From positions 1-42,995 of the IMG/VR virus record IMGVR_UViG_3300037153_000610: a stretch of 42,995 bases of DNA. One strand, given 5' to 3'. The position numbers were made by a program, and so were the translations under genes. The notes below the pieces were generated by a model. That model had not been told where the DNA came from and did no database searches. It saw only the letters and a list, made by a program, of their open reading frames with translations. The stretch is from a virus. Shown piece by piece: positions 1-8,277 of the stretch. Numbering within the stretch: the first letter of the stretch is position 1; each line of letters opens with the position of its first letter.

Positions 1-253
1 GCGACAGGAGCGTGATCAGCACGCGGAGGTTCGCCGGCTTGCCCGGCCCCTCGCTGAACGGATCGCCCGCGTGCCACAGGTCCATGCCAGTCGGCAGCTG
101 GAGGGTGACGCTCGCAATGGTCTCGCCCTGCGCCTGGACCGGATAGAGCAGGTCGATGGTGCGCGGGAACGTCCGGCTGTATTCCTCGATGCGCTTCGAC
201 TGGACCTGTGCCTCGACGAGTTCCTCGGCGCTCAGGTCCTCGGTCGTGCCGGT
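1..253. repeat. Terminal direct repeat, left copy
   Basis: These 253 bases recur at 42743-42995. The only differences I see are at 128-129 (CT here, GG at 42870-42871). The repeat lies inside one gene, the tail-assembly chaperone, and reads through in frame when the ends are joined, so the sequence is circular or a head-to-tail concatemer and the overlap is probably an assembly overlap. A true terminal repeat is possible but less likely, because the terminase is of the lambda GpA type, which usually makes short cohesive ends. Confidence 0.9.
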
Positions 254-265
254 GCCGTTCGTCAT
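1..265 (-). CDS. Tail assembly chaperone, 5' part (cut by window edge)
   Basis: This is the N-terminal 88 codons of a Mu gp41/P2 gpE-type chaperone. The ATG at 265 overlaps the stop of the tail-tube gene (TGATG), so translation is probably coupled. The protein begins MTNGTGTTEDLSAEELVE and is acidic at first, then contains a predicted beta-rich core. The reading frame runs off the window at base 1 and continues at 42742 once the ends are joined; the rest is annotated at 42585-42995. The full zero-frame product would be 140 residues. Chaperones of this family coat the tape measure protein during tail assembly. Family assignment rests mainly on position between tube and tape measure and on the downstream frameshift. 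Confidence 0.85.
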   Translation of the reverse strand, partial: MTNGTGTTEDLSAEELVEAQVQSKRIEEYSRTFPRTIDLLYPVQAQGETIASVTLQLPTGMDLWHAGDPFSEGPGKPANLRVLITLLS

Positions 266-678
266 CAGGCGGCCTGCGGGAACGGCCGCGGCGCGGTGCC
301 GCTGCCGAGCAGCTCTTCGGCGGCGCGGCCCTCGAAGCGGAACTCGATCGACCCGTCGGTGGTGTCGAGCGGGTTCGCCTTCGTGCACCAGGCGTTGCGG
401 AGCACGTAGACCTTGCCGTTCAGCAGCTCGACGGTCACGGTCACGTTGCACATCGCCTGCAACTGTTCGATCGCCAGGTCTGGCGAGTCGGTGATCTTGC
501 CCTCGACAAAGGCGACCGCGGGGCGCTCGATGTAGCCGTGCACGCCGTCCTGGCCGATGACGGCTTCGCGCTCGAAGTTCGCCATCGACACCTTGATCTC
601 TGCCCGCGCGCGCAGCTGGCGGCCGTCCACGCGCAGGTAGACGACGCCAGCGACAACCGGGCAACTGGAATTTGCCAT
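265..678 (-). CDS. Phage tail tube protein (Mu gpM-like)
   Basis: A 137-residue protein lying directly after the sheath gene, which is the standard place for the inner tail tube of contractile tails. The start at 678 is preceded by a strong ribosome site (AGGAGGAGAAGG). The sequence has the features usual for this family: an early segment VVYLRVDGRQLRARAE, a central segment with ERPAVAFVEGKITDSPD, and a C-terminal half rich in beta strands ending with FRFEGRAAEELL. Such proteins stack as hexameric rings around the tape measure to form the DNA channel. It is coupled by a TGATG overlap to the chaperone gene. Mu-like tube proteins have a similar length. Confidence 0.85.
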   Translation of the reverse strand: MANSSCPVVAGVVYLRVDGRQLRARAEIKVSMANFEREAVIGQDGVHGYIERPAVAFVEGKITDSPDLAIEQLQAMCNVTVTVELLNGKVYVLRNAWCTKANPLDTTDGSIEFRFEGRAAEELLGSGTAPRPFPQAA

Positions 679-691
679 CGGCCTTCTCCTC

Positions 692-2203
692 CTAGGCCGC
701 CGCGGCGGTGGCCGACGACGGATACTGCAACCGGAACTGCACGAGCATCGCGAAGATGCGGAGCTGGTTGACGAGGTCCGGCGGGAACAGGACGTTCACG
801 CGATTCGGGTCCGTCGCGTCGCGCTCGACGACGAGGTAGGTCTTGAACGCGGTCATGTTCTCCGCGAGCGCCGCTTCCTCGAGCTCGCTGTAGAGGGCCA
901 CCAGCTCCGCCCGGATCGTGGACGGCGTGACGACCGACTGGCCGGCGCCGACGCGCGTGCCGTCGTCCGCGAGCTTCGCGCGCGGGAACTTCGACAGGAT
1001 GCGATTCCGCGTCTCGCGGACGATCAGCTGGAGCGTGGCCGGCGTCTGCACATCGAGCCAGGACGGATCCGCCAGGCCCCACGCATCGCGCTGGTACGTG
1101 GTGATCGACCGCTGGATGCGGACCACGTCGTCGGGGCCGGCGTAGCAGGTGGCAATGCCCGCGAAGAGCAGCGACTGGTCGTCCTGAATCGCGAACCGCT
1201 GGCCGCGCGGCGCGATGATCGTGCCGATCAGCGGGAGGGTCTGGAGCGGGCGCGCGGGATCAGCGCGGAGCCCGACCGCGGCCTCGGCCGTCAGCGCCGC
1301 GCACATCCGCCAGGGCGGCGTGGGCGAGCCTTCGGGATAGCCGAGAATCGTCATGTGCGGGTCGTTCCGCGTCTTCCCGAACGTGACGAGGTTCGACGCG
1401 GTGTCCGCGCGCGCGCTGAAGGCGTGGCCGTAGAGCTGGATATTCCACGCCCACCGGCCGCTGCCCTCGCCGAATGCCTCCTGGGAGGCGTCGAGGGTGG
1501 TCGGATCGGACCACGGAATGCCGACGAAGTCGTACTCCGCGTCCGCGAGCTGCGCGAGCGCGTCCGTGATGTCCGGGTCGCCGCTGCCGCCCGTGAACGG
1601 CGTCACTGTCACGGTGAGGCCGGCCGGCACGTACTCGCCGCCGACCAGGCCGCGGAGGTTGACGCCGACGAACGTCGCGTTGCCGATGGTCCCGGCCGAC
1701 CGCGCCGTCAGCGTGACGGCGCCCGCCGCCGCCGCGGCCGAGCACTGCGCGAACGGATCGGCCGCGATGGCCGCGGCGAGCGCCGTCGCGAGGGAATCCG
1801 CCGTGCTGGTCGTCGCGACCGGCACCGGATAGCGGCGATCGCCCACGTAGACGGCGACCGTGCCCGCCGCCGTCGCGGTGCCCGCGAACGTCAGCGTGCC
1901 GCTGGCCTTCGTCCCGGTCGGCTCCGGGACGGCGATGCACCACAGCTCGCCGGCCGGATCGTTCCGCCGGTAGACGTCCACCATGTCGGCCAGCATGGAG
2001 CCGCTGCCGAAGAGCGCCGCGGCGACGTCGGAGGACGACACCAGCGTGATCTCGTTCTCGTTCGCGGGGCCACCCGGCAGCTTGTGCCCGAGCAGGCACG
2101 CCGGCTGCGGCAGCTGGAGGTAACTCGCCTGCGTCGCGTCGAACTCCGCCCAGAAGAGCGGCACGCGCAGATTCGGCGGAATTCTGTTGAAGCTGACGGC
2201 CAT
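692..2203 (-). CDS. Contractile tail sheath protein (Mu gpL-like)
   Basis: A 503-residue protein followed immediately by the tube gene. Its N-terminus (MAVSFNRIPPNLRVPLFWAE) and the next stretch with LLGHKLPGGPA are typical of Mu-type sheaths, and the C-terminus has the conserved features around DPSWLDVQTPATL and NVLFPPDLVNQLRIFA. A variable inserted domain sits around residues 95-195. Sheath subunits form the outer contractile helix, and contraction drives the tube into the cell. The ATG at 2203 overlaps the stop of the upstream gene (TGATG), so I preferred it to longer versions of the frame. The length agrees with the family. This gene makes the phage a myovirus. Confidence 0.92.
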   Translation of the reverse strand: MAVSFNRIPPNLRVPLFWAEFDATQASYLQLPQPACLLGHKLPGGPANENEITLVSSSDVAAALFGSGSMLADMVDVYRRNDPAGELWCIAVPEPTGTKASGTLTFAGTATAAGTVAVYVGDRRYPVPVATTSTADSLATALAAAIAADPFAQCSAAAAAGAVTLTARSAGTIGNATFVGVNLRGLVGGEYVPAGLTVTVTPFTGGSGDPDITDALAQLADAEYDFVGIPWSDPTTLDASQEAFGEGSGRWAWNIQLYGHAFSARADTASNLVTFGKTRNDPHMTILGYPEGSPTPPWRMCAALTAEAAVGLRADPARPLQTLPLIGTIIAPRGQRFAIQDDQSLLFAGIATCYAGPDDVVRIQRSITTYQRDAWGLADPSWLDVQTPATLQLIVRETRNRILSKFPRAKLADDGTRVGAGQSVVTPSTIRAELVALYSELEEAALAENMTAFKTYLVVERDATDPNRVNVLFPPDLVNQLRIFAMLVQFRLQYPSSATAAAA

Positions 2204-2898
2204 CAGTGCGTCCTCCCCTCGGTCTCGGTCTCGCAAAGCAGCTCGTCGACCGGGCCGCCGGTGACCTTCGTGCGCGGGACCATGAACTCGACCTCGATGC
2301 GCCCGTCGGGGCCGGGGTAGCGGATGTTCGGATCCGCGGCCGGGTCGATCACGTCGACGTCGAAATGCAGGCGACAGAGGAAGTCCGGGATTACCGGGTC
2401 GTAGTTCCGGCCGAAGGTCAGGACGGCGTTGATGGTGCCGCCCATGGTGCGCCGGTCGGTATCCTCGACGCGGCCGAGCACGCCAGTCGTCTCCCACCGC
2501 TCGACGCCCTGGAACATCGCGCAGGAGTGGCCGTTGACGTGCAGCGTGTACCACGCCGGATTCGGCAGCAGCGCGTTCGTGATCTGCTCGCAGAGGTTGT
2601 CGAACGACTGCTGGCTGTCGACCATCAGGCGCGCGGCGGGCTCGAGGTCCTGCGCCACGGGCGTCTCCACGATGACGTCGATCGCCAGCTTCAGCGCGTA
2701 GCGGAACTGGAACGCGCCGACCACGCCGCCGTCGATGCCCTCGCCCGTTTCGTCGAGCGTGTAGACGCCGATCGCCGGCAGTGGCAGCTCGCGGCGGTAG
2801 GGAATGATCGGCGTCGGATAGACGCGGTCGCCCGCCGCGGTGCCCGCGGCCTTCAGCACGGCGACGGTGGCGAGACGGATGACGTGCCGGTCGAGCAT
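2203..2898 (-). CDS. Probable tail terminator/completion protein
   Basis: A 231-residue protein located between a head-tail joining protein and the sheath. In Mu-like phages this place holds the gp37/gp38 neck and tail terminator proteins. The protein starts MLDRHVIRLATVAVLKAAGT and has a conserved-looking core with YALKLAIDVIVETPV and a beta-rich C-terminus. The start at 2898 was chosen because longer versions of the frame run back into the previous coding sequence. No catalytic motif is visible. The terminator role (capping the tube and sheath and docking with the head) is inferred from gene order, not from sequence similarity that I can prove. Confidence 0.7.
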   Translation of the reverse strand: MLDRHVIRLATVAVLKAAGTAAGDRVYPTPIIPYRRELPLPAIGVYTLDETGEGIDGGVVGAFQFRYALKLAIDVIVETPVAQDLEPAARLMVDSQQSFDNLCEQITNALLPNPAWYTLHVNGHSCAMFQGVERWETTGVLGRVEDTDRRTMGGTINAVLTFGRNYDPVIPDFLCRLHFDVDVIDPAADPNIRYPGPDGRIEVEFMVPRTKVTGGPVDELLCETETEGRTH

Positions 2899-2902
2899 GG
2901 GC

Positions 2903-3343
2903 TCAGACCGGCTCGCCGCTGCTGTCCACAAAACGATACTTTGTCGGGACCGGCGTGGGCGACGGAATCGGCGCGGGCTCGTCGACGGGCGGCAGCGGGG
3001 CCGTGCTGCCTGGACCGACACGGAAGCAGCGGCACTTCACGTGCCCACCGCCGTCGGGCTCGACGTCGGAGACCTCCCAGCGCGCCCCGCGCGCCTCGAA
3101 CTGCCAGCCCTGCGCGGGCATCTCCGCGTTGGGCAGCTCGAGGATCCGAAAGCCGACCCAGGGCGCTTGGTTCGACAGCTCGACGCCGATCGCCAGGTCG
3201 GCGTGCGCGGGCGGCGAGTCGAAGATGCCGCGCACCGCGGCGCCCGCCGGATCGCCACCGGGGACGAAGAGCAGGACCGGCTCCGCGAACGCCCACATCT
3301 GGCGTTCGAGAGCCAGGTCCTGCTTGTTCCAGAAGCCGAGCAC
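2903..3343 (-). CDS. Head-tail joining protein (gpFII-like)
   Basis: A 146-residue protein with a GTG start at 3343. The N-terminal region (FAEPVLLFVPGG, then RGIFDSPPAHADLAIGVEL) resembles the gpFII-like head-tail attachment family, in which a short beta barrel attaches to the lower end of the portal. It lies between the capsid cement protein and the tail terminator, which fits that role. The last 35 residues are rich in proline (PPVDEPAPIPSPTPVP) and look like a flexible extension. I am fairly sure of the class and less sure of the exact family. Confidence 0.7.
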   Translation of the reverse strand: MLGFWNKQDLALERQMWAFAEPVLLFVPGGDPAGAAVRGIFDSPPAHADLAIGVELSNQAPWVGFRILELPNAEMPAQGWQFEARGARWEVSDVEPDGGGHVKCRCFRVGPGSTAPLPPVDEPAPIPSPTPVPTKYRFVDSSGEPV

Positions 3344-3347
3344 GGGA

Positions 3348-3695
3348 TCAGGCGGTGGACGCGACGAGCTTGACCCAGGACCGCGTCGCGTCGTCCGGCG
3401 ACACGCCTTCGGCCGCCGACGGCGAGCCGACGCAGTAGCCGATGACCTTGCCGCCCGTCGCCACGATCAGCTGCGTGGTCTCGTCGAAGCTGACGGCGGC
3501 GCCCTCGGTGAGGGTGACACCGCCGGTGCGCTTGAACGAGAACACGCCCTCGACCGAGATCTCGGCATCAGCGCCCGCCGCCACGTCCGTTCCGGCGACG
3601 CCGAACGCCTTGCCGACCACGACGCCGTCGCCCGATTTGAGCGCGCGCGGCGCCTTCAGCGTGACGGTGTTGCCCGGCTGTACGAAGTTCTGCAT
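3348..3695 (-). CDS. DUF2190-type capsid decoration/cement protein
   Basis: A 115-residue protein beginning MQNFVQPGNTVTLKAPRA. The pattern of a Gly/Val-rich beta domain with SGDGVVVGKAFGVA and a C-terminal region GYCVGSPSAAEG is that of the DUF2190 family, which is found after capsid genes in many phages and decorates or stabilises the capsid, like lambda gpD. It starts seven bases after the capsid gene ends, so the two are probably co-translated. No catalytic residues are expected in such a protein. Confidence 0.85.
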   Translation of the reverse strand: MQNFVQPGNTVTLKAPRALKSGDGVVVGKAFGVAGTDVAAGADAEISVEGVFSFKRTGGVTLTEGAAVSFDETTQLIVATGGKVIGYCVGSPSAAEGVSPDDATRSWVKLVASTA

Positions 3696-3701
3696 GGGGC
3701 G

Positions 3702-5873
3702 CTACTCCTTGTGCGCGCGCGCCGACGTGTGCGGCGTCGCGGCCTCCGTCTGCGCCATGGCCTCGAACCCCGTCGGCAGCGCGCCCGGGTTCTTCACCAG
3801 CCCGCGATAGTCGAGCGCCTTCGCGGCGAACTCCTCGCGCGCTTTGTACTCCTGGCCGTCGATGTCCCACCCTTCGCGCGTCTCCAGCGTGGGGCCGCCC
3901 GACGGCGCACCTTCCAGGTAGTCGTACTCGATAGTGTCCATCTGCGCGGGCGACGCGGCGAGATACCAGGACAGGTCGGTGATGCGTGGATCGACGACGA
4001 GCTGGAGCGACTTGTAGGCCGACGGCGTGACGTCGATGGCCGCCCCGACGATGGTGATCGGCGCCAGGAACTGGAGGGCGTAGAGCTCCTGCTGCGGGCC
4101 GACGATCAGGAACGCCGGCGTGATGCCGATGTACTGCCCGTCGGGCGACTTCTGGTTCATCATCGCGGCGCGCGCCGTGGCGACCGAGGCCACGTTGATC
4201 GGTGCCGCGGTCATCAGATTGCCGTGCTGCGTGGAGAACAGCGCGAAGCCGTCCGCCATGTTCGGATTGCCGGTGAGGATGCCGTACACCACGTCGCTTT
4301 CCATCTGCGCCGCCGAGTTGCCGAAGAGCTGCGGAATGCGGCTGAAGAGGCCGACGTCGTCGTTGATCATCGCCTCGCGGGTGAACGCGAGGATGCGGCC
4401 GTACTTGTCGAGCTTCATCGACTCCACGGGCGCGGTGGTCATCGGACCGCGGGTGTACTCGCCGTGCTCGTCGACCTTGATCATCTTCGGGCCGACGCCC
4501 ATCGAAATTTTGTAGGTCGGCCGGAAGTCCGGCAGCGTGCCCTGGCGGGTCCACTGCGGGAACGTGCGCGGCGCCACCGCATAGCCGGCGGTCAGCTGCG
4601 CGCGGCCGACCGTCGCGAGCAGCGCGGCGAAGTCCGAGGTCGAGAGGAAGCTGTGCGGCCCCTCGCGCACCATGCCGGGGCTCGTGAGCCCGAGCGCGAA
4701 GGCCGCCAGCTCCATCCGCCCCACGCCGCGCTGGCGGAAGCCGCGCGCCTCCAGGCACGCGCGCCCCATCTCCATCAGCGTGCGGCCGTGCCAATCGCGG
4801 GCCGCGTCGAGCAGCGCTGCGCGCCGATCCTCGGGCACGTGCGCCTTCAAGTGCATCTCGTGCGTGGCCGGCGCGATCCGCTGGAGCAGCGCGTGGAACA
4901 TGCCCTCGCGCATGCGGGTCAGGCCATCGGCGCCGATCTCGATCACGCTGCGGGAGACGGTCGGCTGTTGCCGCGCGCGCTCCGCGAGCACCGCCGTCCG
5001 CACGTCCGCGACGCTCGTGCCGTCGTCGATGAACGGGTCCGCGAACGTGTCGGGCAGGCCGCCCGCCCGCACCGCGTCGCGAATCTCGCGGATGCGTTTG
5101 CGTTCGTCGGCGCGGGCCGCGCCTTCGGTCTTGTCGTCCTCCGCGGGCTTCGGCGCCGGGGGCGGCAGGTCCTCTTCGCCCTCGTCGTCGGGCGGCTCGT
5201 GCTGCGGCTCGCCGGGCGGGCGTTCCTCGGCGCGCGTGCGGGCGCGCTTCCCTTTCGGCCGCTCGACCGTGGCGGTCGGATCGTCTGCGCCCATGAGAGA
5301 CCTCCCTGTGATCTGGCACGGGTAGCGCGTGCCGTCGGCGTCGCGGACCTGCGCGCCGGCATCGGCGGGGACCGCGACGAACGACAGCTCCGTGGGCTCC
5401 CAGCGCGTCGCGCGGTAGACGGGCGGCTCGCCCTTCCGCCGTTCCTGCCGCTCCAGCTCGTGTGTGATGTAGCCGACCGAGACGTTGCGGATGATGCCGT
5501 CTTTCACGTCGTGCCAGAGGGGCTCGACGTCCGGGCGGCTGGAGAACCGCACGCGCGCCACGCCGGCCCGCTGCGCGCCGCTGCCCTCGAGGTGCGCGTC
5601 CTCGACGACGCCGATGACGCCGTCCAGTCCCCAGCGATTGTGGCCGGCGAGCACCGGCGCGCCGTTCTGGAGTCGGCTCAGGTCAACCGCACCATCGTCG
5701 AGCGCCAGTTCCTCAAACCAGGGTTCGTCATCCCAGAACCCCATGCGCTGCACGCGCGCGCCGGTCGTCCAGATCAGCTCGACGGTGCGGGTGTCGGGCC
5801 GAATGGACGCCGGCGCGATCGCGGCCCGAGTGAAGCCGACCGGAATCGAAACCTGGCGCGCAGCGTCGCCCAT
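3702..5873 (-). CDS. Prohead protease / major capsid protein fusion
   Basis: One uninterrupted 723-codon frame encodes both the head maturation protease and the capsid protein. Residues 1-180 form the protease: the likely catalytic His is H78 (VLAGHNRWG), the likely Ser is S132 (RNVSVGYITHE), followed by the family's WEPTELSFVAVPADAGA. Residues 190-290 are acidic, proline-rich and coiled (scaffold-like delta domain). From about residue 290 on the sequence is a Mu-like/HK97-fold capsid subunit with segments such as ILAFTREAMINDD and FALFSTQHGNL. Self-cleavage is expected to release mature capsid. Fusions of this kind are known in other phages, so it is unusual but not unprecedented. I see no frameshift. 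Confidence 0.9.
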   Translation of the reverse strand: MGDAARQVSIPVGFTRAAIAPASIRPDTRTVELIWTTGARVQRMGFWDDEPWFEELALDDGAVDLSRLQNGAPVLAGHNRWGLDGVIGVVEDAHLEGSGAQRAGVARVRFSSRPDVEPLWHDVKDGIIRNVSVGYITHELERQERRKGEPPVYRATRWEPTELSFVAVPADAGAQVRDADGTRYPCQITGRSLMGADDPTATVERPKGKRARTRAEERPPGEPQHEPPDDEGEEDLPPPAPKPAEDDKTEGAARADERKRIREIRDAVRAGGLPDTFADPFIDDGTSVADVRTAVLAERARQQPTVSRSVIEIGADGLTRMREGMFHALLQRIAPATHEMHLKAHVPEDRRAALLDAARDWHGRTLMEMGRACLEARGFRQRGVGRMELAAFALGLTSPGMVREGPHSFLSTSDFAALLATVGRAQLTAGYAVAPRTFPQWTRQGTLPDFRPTYKISMGVGPKMIKVDEHGEYTRGPMTTAPVESMKLDKYGRILAFTREAMINDDVGLFSRIPQLFGNSAAQMESDVVYGILTGNPNMADGFALFSTQHGNLMTAAPINVASVATARAAMMNQKSPDGQYIGITPAFLIVGPQQELYALQFLAPITIVGAAIDVTPSAYKSLQLVVDPRITDLSWYLAASPAQMDTIEYDYLEGAPSGGPTLETREGWDIDGQEYKAREEFAAKALDYRGLVKNPGALPTGFEAMAQTEAATPHTSARAHKE

Positions 5874-5958
5874 TCCGCGCGCCGCGTCTCATGACGACGA
5901 CACGCAAGCAATGGACCTTGCATAGATTTCGTGACCCGACGGTGCTAGACGGTGCTCG

Positions 5959-6150
5959 ATGGACCAGCCGCCGGTGTCTCGCGACCGGATGATCGGGCTG
6001 ACGAAGGCGGCGCGCGACCTCGGCCTGGCGCACCGGACGTTGCGGCGCGCGGTATCGAGCGGCGAGCTACCGACCTACGTCTTCGGGCAGCGCGCGCGCG
6101 TCAAGGTGACCGACCTGCGCGCCTGGATCGAGCGCCACCGCCAGCGCTAG
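5959..6150 (+). CDS. Excisionase-like helix-turn-helix protein on the opposite strand
   Basis: A 63-residue protein with a classic excisionase/MerR-type winged helix: LTKAARDLGLAHRTLRRAVS, then ELPTYVF and VTDLRAWIERHRQR. It is the only plus-strand gene inside the minus-strand head operon, placed between portal and capsid. Its TAG stop (6148-6150) overlaps the TAG stop of the portal gene in the palindrome CTAG at 6147-6150. Start could be the ATG at 5959 or at 5989; neither has a clear ribosome site. Just upstream are two copies of GACGGTGCT (5938-5946, 5948-5956), spaced one helical turn. It may be a regulator or a lysogenic accessory gene; no partner is evident. Confidence 0.75.
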   Translation: MDQPPVSRDRMIGLTKAARDLGLAHRTLRRAVSSGELPTYVFGQRARVKVTDLRAWIERHRQR

Positions 6151-7706
6151 CCGGCGACGTCGTGCCCGTTCGTGAGCGGCCGACCGCGCGCGGGCGGCGG
6201 CGGTGGCGCGCCTGGGAGCGGCGGCTCGCCCGGCGCCGCGGCCGATTCGGCCGGCACGCCGGCGCCCTGCTTCGTCGTGCGGCGCGGGTCAATGTCGCTG
6301 ACCAGCTTCAAATCGTCGAGCATCTGCGCGAACTGCTGCCACTCGCGCAGAATCGTCTCCGGGTCATAGCCCAGCTCGCGGATCGCCTCTTGCGGCGACG
6401 TGAGCGTGGCGCGGACCGCGTCGATTACCGGCGTGGTCTCGCGTGCCGGATCGACCAGCGGGCGGCGCGGCGTGGTCCAGATCATGGACACGTTGCTCGT
6501 ATCGTAGCCGGCGATGCGCGCCCCATCGAGGAACCAGCCGAACACGCGGTCGCAGAAGCCGGGGATGATCACCTGCCACTGGAGTTCTTCGACGAGCGCG
6601 TAGTAGGCGCCGCGGCTCATGCGGCCCGACGAGAAGTTGAACTGCGAGAAGTCGCCCGACAGCTCTTCGTAGGGCACGCCGGTGCCCGCGGCGACGGCCT
6701 GGAGCCCGATCCGCATCACGTCCGCGTAGCCTTCGACGCCGGGCGGGCTCGCGAAGGTGACCTCGTAGCCGGGCGGCAGCTCTTCCACCATGCCCGGCTC
6801 GACGTGATCGCAGAGCGGGCTCTGGCGCGAGCGCGTGCCACCTTCGGGCGTCGAGTAGAAGGCCGCGAAGCACGCCGCGATCTTCTGCCGCACCTGATGC
6901 GCGTCCTTGCACTCGTCGAGGTCGCGGAGCGCGATCATGGCCGGCGCGAGCAGCGGACAGCCGCGCCCCTGGCCGGCGCGCTCCTCGTCAAAGATGTGTG
7001 CCACGTCCTCCGCGGACACGCGCGTCGGCGGCTGCATGCCGCGCATCCAGGCCCAGGCGTCGCCCGGATGGTACGGCAGCAACCAGTACGCCACCGGGCG
7101 GTCGTACTGGTCGTACTCGATGCCGGCGCAAATCCGGTGCCCGCCCAGCTCGAACTCGCGCGGGTAGAGCATCGCGTCGAGGTAGTCGGCCTCGAGGACC
7201 TGCACGCGGAAGCCGAGCGGCACGTCGGGGTCCCACACGCGGCGCGCGAGGACCTCGCCCGACTCGCAGAACGTCCGCGCGACGAGCCGCTGCAAGCCCG
7301 CAAACGACTGCTTGCCGCGCTGGTCCGCCGTCTGCGCGTCGGCCCAGGTCCCCCACAGCTGCTGGAGCGCCGACGCTGTCCGCTTGTTCTTGCCCGTGAT
7401 CGTGCCCGTCAGGCCGTAGCCGACGAGGCTCGACGCGAGCGCCCGCACCACGCGGCGCCCGTAGGGGTTGTTCCGCACGTGGTCGCGGCTGCGGTCGCGG
7501 AGCAGCGGCAGCGCCGTCGCCAGCTCCGTGTTGGCCGACGTGCCCGGCGCGACGCGCCAGCCCTCCATCCGCCGCGACTTGGCCGCGCCTTCGTAGTCGC
7601 GGACGGCGCCGAGCGCCACGCGGGCGCGCGACCGGCGCAGCGCGCGCATGGGCGACGCCCACGCGATCAGGCGGTCGAGCCGCGTCAGCGGAGGCGCGTC
7701 GGCCAT
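6147..7706 (-). CDS. Portal protein (lambda gpB family)
   Basis: A 519-residue portal protein. Typical family features are the N-terminal arginine-rich helix (MRALRRSRARVALGAVRDYEGA), the segment DHVRNNPYGRRVVRALA, the conserved EADYLD, and the region GVPYEELSGDFSQFNFSSGR that is a hallmark of lambda-type portals. Twelve subunits form the ring at one head vertex, through which DNA is packaged and ejected and to which terminase and connectors bind. The C-terminus is a proline-rich tail. It is preceded by two small connector-type genes and followed by the protease-capsid gene, as in lambda. Its ATG overlaps the last bases of the upstream gene. Confidence 0.95.
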   Translation of the reverse strand: MADAPPLTRLDRLIAWASPMRALRRSRARVALGAVRDYEGAAKSRRMEGWRVAPGTSANTELATALPLLRDRSRDHVRNNPYGRRVVRALASSLVGYGLTGTITGKNKRTASALQQLWGTWADAQTADQRGKQSFAGLQRLVARTFCESGEVLARRVWDPDVPLGFRVQVLEADYLDAMLYPREFELGGHRICAGIEYDQYDRPVAYWLLPYHPGDAWAWMRGMQPPTRVSAEDVAHIFDEERAGQGRGCPLLAPAMIALRDLDECKDAHQVRQKIAACFAAFYSTPEGGTRSRQSPLCDHVEPGMVEELPPGYEVTFASPPGVEGYADVMRIGLQAVAAGTGVPYEELSGDFSQFNFSSGRMSRGAYYALVEELQWQVIIPGFCDRVFGWFLDGARIAGYDTSNVSMIWTTPRRPLVDPARETTPVIDAVRATLTSPQEAIRELGYDPETILREWQQFAQMLDDLKLVSDIDPRRTTKQGAGVPAESAAAPGEPPLPGAPPPPPARGRPLTNGHDVAG

Positions 7707-7885
7707 CAGCTCGCCTTCGTGCGCTGCACGTAGTCCAGCAGGGCGGCGAGCACGGATGGTTCAAGGACGATCACGTTGGTGGCCCGGATGCCGTCCTCCG
7801 TGGTCAACACGAGATCGCCGTACTGGCTCCAATCGGCATACACCGCGTCACCGAGATATATCTTGCTGGGCGGTGCGGCGGCCAC
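7706..7885 (-). CDS. Small conserved phage protein (IYLGDAVYAD family)
   Basis: A 59-residue protein with a GTG start at 7885 that overlaps the TAG stop of the previous gene (TAGTG). The sequence reads SKIYLGDAVYADWSQYGDL, then LTTEDGIRATNVIVLEPSVL, which matches a widespread small protein family found in phages and prophages whose function is unknown to me. Its position between the gpW-like protein and the portal suggests a head or head-tail role, but members of this family also occur outside structural clusters. No enzyme motif is seen. Confidence 0.75.
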   Translation of the reverse strand: MAAAPPSKIYLGDAVYADWSQYGDLVLTTEDGIRATNVIVLEPSVLAALLDYVQRTKAS

Positions 7886-8241
7886 TAGCGCGCGCGCTCC
7901 CAATCGACGTCGGTGGTGCGCGTCGGATCGCACGGCGCGCCGCGCGAGAAGAGCACGTCCACGCCGGGAATCTCCTGGTGCTCGAGGGCGCCCCATCCGC
8001 CGTAGCCGGTGTTCAGCCCTTTCGAGAAGCACGCGCCGCGCCGGATCGGTGTGCCGCCTGGGAGGCCCAGGTTCGCCCGGCTCCAGTCCCACGCCTTCAG
8101 CAGGTCGCTGATCGAATGGAACTTGACGGAGCGGTCGGCGTAGTCGACCTGCTGCACGCCCGCGGCGATCGCTTGCGCCAGGCCCTGAATCAGCAGCTCG
8201 ACGACCTCGGGCGGCAGCAGCGTTCCATTCCCGTTCGCCAT
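7885..8241 (-). CDS. gpW-like head-tail connector
   Basis: A 118-residue protein. Residues 22-58 (AIAAGVQQVDYADRSVKFHS followed by ISDLLKAWDWSRANLGL) follow the gpW pattern: helix, short beta hairpin with a DRxVxxxS signature, helix. The usual gpW has about 70 residues, so the last 50 residues here are an extension. Lambda gpW is added to the filled head and makes the platform for tail binding. Location next to the portal supports the call. The assignment is based on a short pattern only, so other connector types are possible. Confidence 0.65.
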   Translation of the reverse strand: MANGNGTLLPPEVVELLIQGLAQAIAAGVQQVDYADRSVKFHSISDLLKAWDWSRANLGLPGGTPIRRGACFSKGLNTGYGGWGALEHQEIPGVDVLFSRGAPCDPTRTTDVDWERAR

Positions 8242-8277
8242 GAGCGGCCCCCTAGCATGCCGCGCGCGGCTTGTCTC

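Noticed and set aside
2955-5894. A 979-codon open frame on the plus strand
   Set aside because: It runs antisense to the capsid, cement and joining genes, is very rich in Arg and Ala, has no domain and exists because the GC-rich strand lacks stop codons.
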